DNA from: Massospora cicadina
Lineage: Eukaryota > Entomophthoromycota > Entomophthoromycetes > Entomophthorales > Entomophthoraceae
NCBI GenBank assembly: GCA_022478985.1
Contig: JAKSZP010000124.1
Location: 123,529 to 187,528, forward strand
Length of the DNA: 64,000 nucleotides
Direction of reading: 5' to 3'
The notes below the pieces were generated by a model, which saw only the letters and a program-made list of their open reading frames with translations, was not told the origin of the DNA and searched no databases. The position numbers and the translations under genes are program-made. The stretch's first letter is position 1. Each line of letters begins with the position of its first letter. Below are positions 56,119 to 64,000 of this stretch, piece after piece.

Positions 56119-56869
56119 GTGACTCAATATGGGCAGTTTTGCATTGGTGTCTTGTTTGATTTTGTGCCTTTTCGTAAAGAAATGAATTTTGGTTCAGTTA
56201 CCTCAAGTAGTGCATTCCAATCCGCAGAATATCCTTCCTCTGATAGCTCTGATAAACAAGATGTGGTAATTCCTGATCGTGTTTTGATCAGAGATCGTTT
56301 TAGCGATGAATGGGTTTTTTCAACTTCAGTCTATTATGTTTTTGAAGGAGAAGATATACCTACTTCTATTCCTAAAGATTCTTCAATTCTTGCCGAAATA
56401 GATAGCCAAACGCAAGAAGTTAAAAGTCTTTCCTCTTTTTCTCCTCATTTTTTAGCTTATGATGCAACCTTTATATCGCCTTCATCAGTTGATAAGGAAG
56501 TCCTTGTCCCGGAGGTAGCTTTTTCAAAACATTTTCAACTCTTGTTATTGATGGAGCATATTCTAACTCCCTGAGGTATTTTTCCTATAACTTATGTTTT
56601 AGTTTATTTAACTTCTGGCTAGTAATAAACAACAGAAGAACCAATTATTACTTGACATTCAAGAAGGAAAAGTTACTTTAACAGAAGCAATTGAAAGTTT
56701 AAATTCTAGTTTTTCACTTAGGTACTTTCTAAATTTTTTCCTGATTTTTTATCCGTCTATTTTTTGAAAATCTAACTGTTGAACTATTTACAGAAATCAA
56801 ACTCTGCAGTCAATACTCGATCTTGAAGCCAGCGATTACCAAAAGATTGGCCCTTCTATTAGCGAGTAA
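56119..56869 (+). CDS. Unrecognised spliced protein-coding gene (frame break in exon 1)
   Basis: An open frame of 151 codons begins at 56119 and includes D-V-V-I-P-D-R-V-L-I-R-D-R-F and D-E-W-V-F-S-T-S-V-Y-Y. Two introns with good signals follow: 56576-56622 (47 nt, GTATTT...CTAG) and 56722-56793 (72 nt, GTACTT...CTAAC...ACAG). Exon 2 (56623-56721, D-I-Q-E-G-K-V-T-L-T-E-A) and exon 3 (56794-56869, S-I-L-D-L-E-A-S-D-Y-Q) join in frame and end at TAA. The exon 1 frame that joins exon 2 is shifted from the 56119 frame somewhere in 56497-56570, so there is an indel or an unseen intron. A short upstream exon at 55897 (M-N-L-E-S-A-L-F-A-N-K) is possible. No family recognised. Confidence 0.55.
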
Positions 56870-57966
56870 TGATTTGACAGAGGCTATAAGCTTATATATT
56901 TGTCCGGTCTTTTATTTTTCTAAGCCATTGAATCCTTCTCTTGTGACGTTTTCTAACTAAGCTACTTTATGTTCCTTGAGCTACTTAACCCACTCGTTAT
57001 AGTGAAAATTTTCACTCAAGCTTGATTTTATTCTTTATTTAGAATACTCATAACTGCAAAATTGCTAATTTTTGGGCTTTTCTGAGTTGGATAATTTTCA
57101 ACCTTTGATATACTGTTAACGATTTTTTTGTTTATACAACTTTATGTCTTAAATAATTTTGTTTCTTAGATTCAGCTTAATAATTTAGCGAAAATATTTT
57201 TGTAAATTGAGTTTTTCATCGCAAAATTGTGTGTGTTAGTTTTTTATTAAGCAGTTTAAAAGCATGTAAAGTGAAATGTTTTAGCCATATAATAAAATTC
57301 GCTTTAACACAATACTTTCATTTTACGCAATTTACCTAGTTACAAATCAAAGCCTTAGCAAAACTAAGATAGTTTATACACGAACTTAAAACGGTGTAAA
57401 GTGTTGCCATTAATCTAGAATTTGAAAACAAAATATACTAATAAAAGCTATATTATAGCTTAAATTACTTTAAAATTTTGGACATTTTTCATTCGTTTAG
57501 CTTTTTATATGTTTTATACCAAATATGTAAATTTTAAGCTTATATGAGCAATATTATTAAAAGTATGGAAAAATGTCTGATTTTGTTGGCAAACGTTTTG
57601 AATAAGTAATTTATCACAAAATTTTAGTTTTTAAAGAATAGCATTTGTACTATCTATGGCGATTTACTTGTAAAGAGACTTTCTTAGTATTCTACCTTTG
57701 ATGACTATTTTTGGGTTTTATAATGAATTTCAAGTTTTTATTTTTTGCAACAATAACCAAATAAACAAAAGGAACTAATTAAAATATTTGAAAATCATAC
57801 TTTTTGATTCACTTAGGTAATAACCCAGTTTCCACTTTTCTAAATTTTATAGACGCCTTTTAATACAATTTTATAAAATGTAATTAGAATAGTATATCTA
57901 ATAAAGATGTCAGTGAATAATATATATTTTCATTTTTACTCATATTTTTGTATAATATGCGCATAC
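56870..57966. other. AT-rich intergenic DNA, nothing recognised
   Basis: Very A+T-rich with no open frame of note, no tRNA signal and no similarity to the transposons elsewhere in the window. Confidence 0.55.
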
Positions 57967-58049
57967 AATTTATATACAGAAAGGGTGGTTAGACTAGTGG
58001 CAAAAACTTACCACTACCACCCAGATGTGCCCAGGTTAAATCATATACA
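57967..58049 (+). repeat. tRNA-like short SINE, third copy
   Basis: Body about 57979-58037. TAGACTAGTGG (57990-58000) fits the A box except one base, and GGTTAAATC (58034-58042) fits the B box start. The head GGGTGGTTAGACTAG resembles GGCTGGTTAGCCAAG of the 55595-55659 copy. A 12-bp imperfect duplication (AATTTATATACA and AAATCATATACA, 10 of 12) brackets it. Confidence 0.5.
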
Positions 58050-58082
58050 TGGTTGGACTTGTTGTGGTATATTATTCCCAAG

Positions 58083-58130
58083 TCAACCTATTTTTTTTTA
58101 GTACTAGATGGTCCCAAAATCAACCTATTT
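58083..58130 (-). repeat. Ultra-short retroposed insert, copy 2, with 12-bp TSD
   Basis: Perfect duplication TCAACCTATTTT at 58083-58094 and 58119-58130, extendable with one mismatch or indel to about 18 bp. The insert on the minus strand reads ACCATCTAGTACTAAAA (58111-58095). Confidence 0.78.
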
Positions 58131-58436
58131 TAAATACTTTTATGGTATGCATTTGTACTAAAGTCAGCCTACCTTGAATAAACAATTTATATTTAGATTA
58201 ATTATTCTATAACTGTATATCTACTTAATAAAAAAACTTTTTATATAATATAACCCAAGTGCAAATAAAGCACTAAAATTTGAATTCTAATATAGACTGT
58301 ATTATAAATTTAAATATAAACCCTAGGAACCTAAATTTTAAATAGCAATTTATAGTTTATATTTGATATGAGTTTATACAGTTATGGACATAAAGATCAA
58401 TAGTGCAAAGAGCCTAAACAATAAGGTTGAGAACTT
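58131..58436. other. AT-rich intergenic DNA, nothing recognised
   Basis: No coding or RNA signal between the two ultra-short inserts. Confidence 0.5.
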
Positions 58437-58493
58437 AAACTTATAATAACTTGCAGGACCATCTAGTACTAAAAAAACTTATAATAACTTGCA
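58437..58493 (+). repeat. Ultra-short retroposed insert, copy 3, with 19-bp TSD
   Basis: Perfect duplication AAACTTATAATAACTTGCA at 58437-58455 and 58475-58493 flanks GGACCATCTAGTACTAAAA (58456-58474). This is the cleanest of the three copies. Confidence 0.85.
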
Positions 58494-59400
58494 TAATCAG
58501 TTACTAGTTTTTTTGAAACTATAACTATGACTCTCATCTAGAATTTTTTTTATTTTTTTATTAAAAGCTAATTTAGCACTCTATAATACCTTTAACTATA
58601 GTTATGAAACTTATCATCAGTAAAATTAAGTTAGGTTTTATTTCAGATTTGATAGAACCCAAAATTTATGATTTTTTGTGATTTGTCATGGCACAATCTA
58701 TCTGTTTAATAGATAATATATGCTATTGTATAATCTTAATATTATAGAATATTTTTATATGCACTTGTGATTAGACTCTATTTTATATAATTCTCACTTT
58801 GGTAGTACCTATTAATAAATTATATAGCACTCAAGCTTAAACACCTAGTTAAGATAAGCATATGTATGATACATAGAAAATGGAAGTTCATTTAGTTTTT
58901 GTTTTAAGTGATATATAGGGTTACCAAAGTGAGAAAATAAAATTTTAATTATAGAGTATATCAATTTATAAGGACCTTTATAGGTAGAGATAGTTAATAA
59001 GATACTAGAAAATAAATAAAAAATGAATCAATTATATATACTCAATTGTGAAATTATATGTTTTGTCAGTGTTTTAAAAGAAGTTATAGTAAAAAAGTAT
59101 GTTATTAAAACATGTCTGCTCAAAACTCAGGTTCTAATTGAGGCAGTACTATATATAGCTGAAAAGTAATTTTTTTTGTTTTAGTGTGTTGGAATCCTGG
59201 CAATAACTTGCTCACAGGTGCTTAGGCCCAGGATCTCAACATATTTCAGATGCAAGAATATTAAAACTCTTGTCAGCTATAAAAAACTTTTTGGGGAAAA
59301 TGTATCACTAATAAAGTTAAAATTAATAATTTTTAATAGTTTAAATGAGGTTAATAAGAAATCCCCTATTAAAATAACAACTCCTAGTATTTAAGGTACT
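58494..59400. other. AT-rich intergenic DNA with a possible SINE trace
   Basis: No genes. Around 59105-59165 the stretch ACTCAGGTTCTAATTGAG with following GCAGTACT could be the 3' half of the tRNA-like SINE family (B-box-like GGTTCTAAT), but the 5' half is not visible. Confidence 0.35.
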
Positions 59401-59958
59401 TGGAGGCTAAAAAGTGGGAGTAGCAAGAGATTTTAGAGTAGGCAAAGGGTAGCTCGATTTAGCTAAATGATGATTTGACTTATTAGAACTCTCAAAGATC
59501 TTCACCTCAATTAAACTTAATTCTAGGTATTTGATCAACAACAGGGATGATGGATCCACAGGGTAGTGATTTTACATACTGTATCCAAATATCAATCTTG
59601 AAAATAATTCATTCTGTATAATTATCAGGAGTTTCTATTCATTGATTAATGGGTAAATTGATTTTTATCCTCAGAATCCCCTCCAGGTCTATAAAAGGGG
59701 GTGTTTTACTCTTAGAAGGTAGCATTAAATTCAGGTTAGTGCATTGGCAAACCTCACCATCAGTTTGCCTATTCTACCAAGGATAAGAGGTAATGTCAAT
59801 AGGCCAAATCAAGCTATTTGGTTAAAAACTAAGAGTAAAATCATTACTCCTTTTTGGAACTATTTTGCTGAGAGATAGGCTGGAAATTTTTAGCAATAAT
59901 TAGCTATTTGGAACTGTATATTCTTCTCAACTAGTTAAATATCTAATTGTTCTATTGT
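59400..59958 (-). repeat. Probable 3' LTR of element I
   Basis: Begins (right end) directly after the tract TTGAAGGGGGTAA (59971-59959). No partner LTR is in the window, so the left border is a guess. Confidence 0.45.
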
Positions 59959-59971
59959 TACCCCCTTCAAG
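59959..59971 (-). other. Polypurine tract of element I
   Basis: Minus strand TTGAAGGGGGTAA, matching the tract-plus-TAA arrangement of A, E and G. Confidence 0.65.
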
Positions 59972-59989
59972 AATGTTGGAAAGAGAATA

Positions 59990-60940
59990 AGGGTATAAAA
60001 ACTGTCTATGCACTCTGTTTATAGTGACTTCAGAGACAAGAGATTTGATGGAATATTCATTGTTCTTCATATATGTAACCACAAAAGGTCCATCCTAAAT
60101 GGTTCTGAGTTTCTCACTTCTAGGAGTAATGCAGTTAAAATAGTATAGAACCAAGTCTGATATTTAAAAAAAGAGTAGAGGAAGTCTGAGCTCATTAGCT
60201 GCTTGGCCCTCTTTAGTGATGGTTTAAGATAAATTGACCATAGTATAAGATTATAGCTGAATAATGTGTTAGGCCGATCTCCTCATGGCCTTGTCAGTAT
60301 CATCAGTCCTTGCAGAAAAGACATCTTTTGCTAGGAGACTGGGTACCCCAGTTTCTTAACCATATAAAATTTGGAAAGAAGATATATTGAGGGTCTGGTG
60401 AAAACTAATATTATATATTATGATGGCACTAGGCAAGAACTTATCCCAGTGTAGAGGGTCTGAAGTGGCCATTTTTCATAAAATGGATACCAAGGTTCCA
60501 TTTGCTCTTTCTACAGTACCATTAATAGAAGTTATAGGGAGCCAAAAAGAGTTGCTGTGCTCTCAGGAGGTAGCCAGGATTTGACCACTCTGGAGGTGAA
60601 ATTATTACCATTGTCACAGAGTAGAACCTGAGGGCAACCATGGCAGGTGAAGATATACTGCTGAAGGAAAGTGGAGTTAGCTTTGCAGTTTAGACTGGGA
60701 GAGCCACTGCCTCAATCCTTTTTGTGAAGTATCAATACCTAAAATTATATATCAATTCCCACTGGTAGTCTGGGGTAGGGGACCTACCACATTTAAACTT
60801 ATCATGTGGAATGGTTGCTGAGGGGTAGTAGGGTGATACTGATATTTAGTCTTGAGACAGGTTTTTTTACAGGTTAAGTAGGCATCCAGGTCTTCAATAA
60901 TAGATTACATGATTCCCTTCCAGTAGTACTAATCTTTAAC
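59990..60940 (-). pseudogene. Integrase of element I
   Basis: The zinc-binding start is at the end of the open frame 61330-60929 (L-S-H-G-R-V-R-K). Downstream the plus strand shows the complement of the core: the region near 60640-60600 corresponds to L-C-D-N-G-N-N-F with the second Asp, and 60535-60500 to the N-G-x-V-E-R box. The C-terminal part ends close to the tract. Frames are broken. Confidence 0.65.
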
Positions 60941-61600
60941 CCACATATAAGATTTTCTCACTCTGCCATGACTAAGAGTAGAGTAGACCTTTATGATGGC
61001 AGGTAATCGTTCTGAAAGTTGAAGATGGGGCATCCAATTTGCCCCTACCTTTAAGTATAACTTTCCACTATTCACCTTGGTGATGCGGGAGTGTCTCACT
61101 AACATTTTAATGACAAGATCGTTTTCATCATCACAAGCATCAGGGTTCAATAGAAGTTCAATTAGTCTCTCAGCTTTAATTTTATCCAAGTGAAAAACAG
61201 GCAACTGAGTCAACCCATTGACATTCATATGATGAGTTCCATCTTGGTGTTCAATCTTCAAGTCATAGTGTAATGCTTCAATGCCCAATGAGCCAACCAT
61301 CCAGTAGGATCCTTTATATTTTGTATCCATTTCAAGGAGGCGCTCTTATAACCACAGTGAAGGTAGTTCCATACAAAAAGGGACAGTAGTGTTTTACAGT
61401 GAGTAAGGCAGCAAGGCACTCCTTCTCTGTGACGTTGTAGTTGCATTTAGTTTTCAAATTATCTTGCTGAAGTAGAAAACAGGATTATCCACACTTTTAG
61501 ATCCAATTGAGCTAGGATGGCTCCAACAACATAGTCAGAGGCATTGGTAAACAAGAGAAAAGGTTTACCACTATCTATGTTGTTGTAACTTCAGCGGAAT
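60929..61600 (-). pseudogene. RNase H of element I
   Basis: L-F-T-N-A-S-D-Y-V-V-G-A-I-L-A (about 61560-61520) is the first box with Asp changed to Asn (G-to-A). L-K-W-I-Q-N-I-K-D-P-T-G-W-L-A (about 61340-61300), H-M-N-V-N-G-L-T-Q-L-P and the linker to integrase follow in an open frame of 133 codons. Confidence 0.72.
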
Positions 61601-61606
61601 CCTTGA

Positions 61607-62135
61607 GGTATGGGGGATTTAACACAGGGTTGAACCCACTGAGCAATTGGATAGACAATATGAAGATTTTCAGCCCACGGACACACTTTATTTATAATAA
61701 GATATGGAGCTATTGCCTATAAGACACTTTATTTGTTTGATATAATATATATACAGCATATCCTCGCCATTCCGCTCACTATCAACCTAACAACAACCCC
61801 CCTCTTCAATCATCTCATCTTTTTTATATCTCAGCAGCTTTAGACAATACCATTTTCTTGGCTTAGTAATCAGTTCCGCTGAATATCATTAGTTCTGGCA
61901 GAGTATAAATTTAATTCTCTATTGCCTTGGTTTTAAATGATCATACTCAATATTTGTCAAATGTCAATATTGCCTTATCTCCCTGTTTGAAGGCAATCCA
62001 ATAATATCTCTAATCTGACCCAAAATTGCCTCAACTCAAAGCACTTATAAATTGTACTAATATCATGGTCAGGGATTCTCCCTAATCTGCCGTAGCTATT
62101 TCAGGCTTATCATCCAGTCATATCAGAATCTAACA
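61607..62135 (-). repeat. Solo LTR of the E family inside element I
   Basis: Similar to the LTRs of E: 'cccactgagcaa', 'ggacacactt', 'tgtcaaatgtcaatattgcc' and the end 'tcatccagtcatat'. Plus-strand end TAACA at 62135. Both flanks are element I RT-RNase H coding sequence, so it is a solo LTR left by LTR-LTR recombination. Left border and TSD (TGAGG/TGGGT?) are uncertain. Confidence 0.72.
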
Positions 62136-62139
62136 TGGG

Positions 62140-62990
62140 TGGTGCTGGATAGAACGTTTTTGTAGTGTTTGCTTCAGCGTCTCAAAGGCGGCTATTTGTT
62201 CAGCACCCTAATATAGATGTGTGTTCTAAGCTAGTAATCAAACAGGAGGCTCACTAATCTGGGCTTTTTTTAAGTGAATTGATGGTCACACCCCACCATG
62301 CCAGAAAAACCTGAAGATCCCTAAGGTTTTGAGGCGCTGGCATTATAGAAATAGCTTCAACCTTAATTTGTAAGGATAATTTCTCCTTGGGATATAGCAT
62401 GTCTGAAATAAACTAACTTTTTTTAGAAAAAGTACATTTTGATGACTTTAACTTGATATTGGACTCACAAAGGTGTTGAAAAACTTCCTTTAGATGAGCA
62501 AGATGGTTAGTGAAAGTTTTGAAAAAGACAATGATGTCATCAAGGTAGACTATAATGCAGCTCAGCTTAAGATCCCGCAAGATATGATCCATTGCTCGCT
62601 GGAATGATGCAGAGGCATTGCACAATCTAAAGGGGGATGAGTGGGCTGAAATAAGCTTTCAATGCAAATGAGATCACATTTATCCTGATATTGATGAGAA
62701 AGGTCCATTTTCCAGTAGCCACTAGGCAAATCCATAGCAGAAAAAGTATTTGGAGACAGAGAGTTGTTCAAAAGCATCATAGATGTGGGGGATAGGATAA
62801 ATATCTCTCTTAGTGAGGTTGATAATTTTCAGTAGTCCATAAATACCTGATGACTTCTATTTCCCTTTTAATTAGCAAGAGAGCGATGCCCAAGGGCTTT
62901 GGGAAGTACTAGTAACCCAGAGTCTAGTAACTGCTTGATCTCTGTCCTCATCTGGTGCTCCTTGACCCTTGACCTACAGTAAGGTTTATA
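62140..62990 (-). pseudogene. Reverse transcriptase of element I
   Basis: F-S-A-M-D-L-P-S-G-Y-W (about 62745-62715) with the first Asp, then in the next frame F-Q-R-A-M-D-H-I-L-R-D-L and an intact active site I-V-Y-L-D-D-I-I-V-F (about 62555-62525), followed by K-L-K-S-S-K-C-T-F. The frame shift near 62630 and stops upstream inactivate it. The solo LTR lies immediately downstream. Confidence 0.8.
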
Positions 62991-62999
62991 ACAGATAGG

Positions 63000-63815
63000 A
63001 CTGGCATCCCTAACATCAATTGTGTGGCTCCAATATTTTATGTGCCCATAGTCAGTATTGGACTTAGAGAGGATATCACTGTAGGGCTTTATTAAAGAGC
63101 GTTTTTTCTCATGCTTGTTGTGGTTAGTTCATCTGAGATATGAACGTTAGGCAGAGCACATAACGGTTTATCAGTAGGTAGGCCCATCTCTACCATAAAA
63201 GCGATGCAGTGAACTTTTTTAATATTCTCAATGGGAATTAGCAGACCTTTTCCTATCACCTGGTGGTTTTTCATGGTACCGTCCATATTGGTATAATTCC
63301 CTAGCAATATATTAGTAGGTCATTGGTAGGCAGGATCTAGTATTCTAAGCAACACCAGGGGAACTAGAGGACTAACTATAATAATGCTAATTGGTGGAAT
63401 AAGCAGATTTGGGGGATCTGAAGGGTATCTTGGTGTCAATCACCCATTAATCCCCAGACTTAAGGAGTATCTCCTCTGAGGCATAAAAAGGAATACCCTC
63501 TAAAGCATTCACGGAGTTGGGTAATTTCTTTTATTTACATGAACTTTTTATAGTGCAGTGATAATGCAGAAGATGGTTACTCAACCAAGTAGGAGTACTC
63601 CCATTTTGTTAGGCTCTTTAACGGTCTGGATTAAGGGAACCTCATAACTGAGCTGGTAAAGGAAACAATGTCTCAGGTTGATGATTCCATCATACTCAAG
63701 CATGAACTGAAACGCAATAACCATATCATAGTTATTGTGATCCAAGGACACAGATGGTGCTGACAGAATAAGCTTCTCAAATCTAAGTGGTAAAGAGAAG
63801 TATTGTAATTATTGG
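63000..63815 (-). pseudogene. Protease and linker of element I
   Basis: About 63805-63690 gives L-P-L-R-F-E-K-L and N-N-Y-D-M-V-I-A-F-Q-F-M-L, the C-terminal half of the protease as in E (18300). The D-T-G end is not visible. 63307-63092 is the open linker before RT (G-K-G-L-L-I-P-I-E-N). Confidence 0.6.
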
Positions 63816-64000
63816 GGACCAGCCCTTGCAACTGAATAGGGTTCAGCACCCCTTCTGGACGAAAAGGGGCCCCAAGGCTCCAGTGGACCCTCTGTCACAG
63901 CTGGGAGACCTAGCCCTTTTGATAGATGAGCGCTCAGTGATGGCTTTCCTACCCAAAGACATCCCACTCCCATCTCTTCCCCCCTCTTCAATCCTTATAA
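63816..64000. other. G+C-rich unplaced sequence at the window end
   Basis: Protease similarity stops at about 63815 where the N-terminal half should continue. The last 185 bases are G+C-rich and unlike any element here; another insertion probably starts at this point. Confidence 0.35.

Larger units (their letters stand above)
59400..64000 (-). mobile_element. Ty3/gypsy element I, truncated by the window end
   Basis: Read leftward: protease (63815-63600), linker, RT (62980-62140), solo-LTR interruption, RNase H (61600-60940), integrase (60940-59990), polypurine tract, LTR. The gag and 5' LTR lie beyond 64000. RT and RNase H are related to A, E and G but distinct. The left LTR border is not defined. 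Confidence 0.78.

Noticed and set aside
57985..58045. Functional tRNA gene
   Set aside because: A- and B-box-like words are present but no cloverleaf with paired acceptor ends can be formed; better explained as a tRNA-derived SINE.
60919..60940. Fourth copy of the TAGTACTA ultra-short insert
   Set aside because: Only eight bases match, no flanking duplication, and the bases belong to gypsy coding sequence also seen near 35448.

Overview
This window is a dense graveyard of retrotransposons with one short AT-rich, gene-bearing island. I found no rRNA or functional tRNA genes and no CRISPR array. A single-copy spliced gene (introns of 47 and 72 nt, GT...AG, a CTAAC branch-point-like box in the second) together with Ty3/gypsy elements and an APE-type LINE points to a eukaryote, most probably a fungus with a large repeat-rich genome. 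I cannot name the genus from sequence alone. The transposons are clearly richer in G+C than the island at 55.5-59.4 kb.

Layout. Positions 1-8372: a Ty3/gypsy element (A, + strand, 5' LTR cut by the window edge) carrying a ~2.2 kb foreign insert in its gag leader. Positions 8951-46367: one old chromovirus (D, - strand) shattered by later insertions. Element G (10058-32446, TSD GGCCC) and mini-LTR element H (32614-40872, TSD AGCCC) sit in its integrase region. G contains E (14457-22754, TSD ACCCC) and B (24855-31347, TSD CTGGG/TTGGG). E contains mini-LTR element F (19959-21724, TSD CTGCC/CTGCT). H contains C (34041-40527, TSD CAGGT). The D reading frame resumes sensibly across both of its junctions, which supports the nesting independently of the duplications.

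Positions 46373-47463: AT-rich DNA with tRNA-like SINE remnants. Positions 47464-55503: a complete-length, frameshifted LINE (- strand, 13-bp TSD) with tryptophan-rich tandem helical-type repeats, a CCHC knuckle, an APE endonuclease, a reverse transcriptase and a C-terminal zf-RVT finger. Positions 55504-59400: the AT-rich island with an unrecognised three-exon gene, a 65-bp tRNA-like SINE with an 18-bp TSD, and two copies of a retroposed sequence only 17-19 bp long (a third copy lies in element A). Positions ~59400-64000: another gypsy element (I, - strand) interrupted by a solo LTR and running off the right edge.

How the parts relate. No element has an intact gag-pol. Several catalytic residues are lost, some through C-to-T or G-to-A changes. 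The two main gypsy groups (A/E/G and B/C) share the primer-binding site TGGTGCTCACTACAGGG, which lies at the start of the gag frame (M-V-L-T-T-G). The LINE is the natural candidate source of the machinery that moved the tRNA-like SINEs and the ultra-short inserts, because all of them carry long variable TSDs and insert next to short A or T runs.
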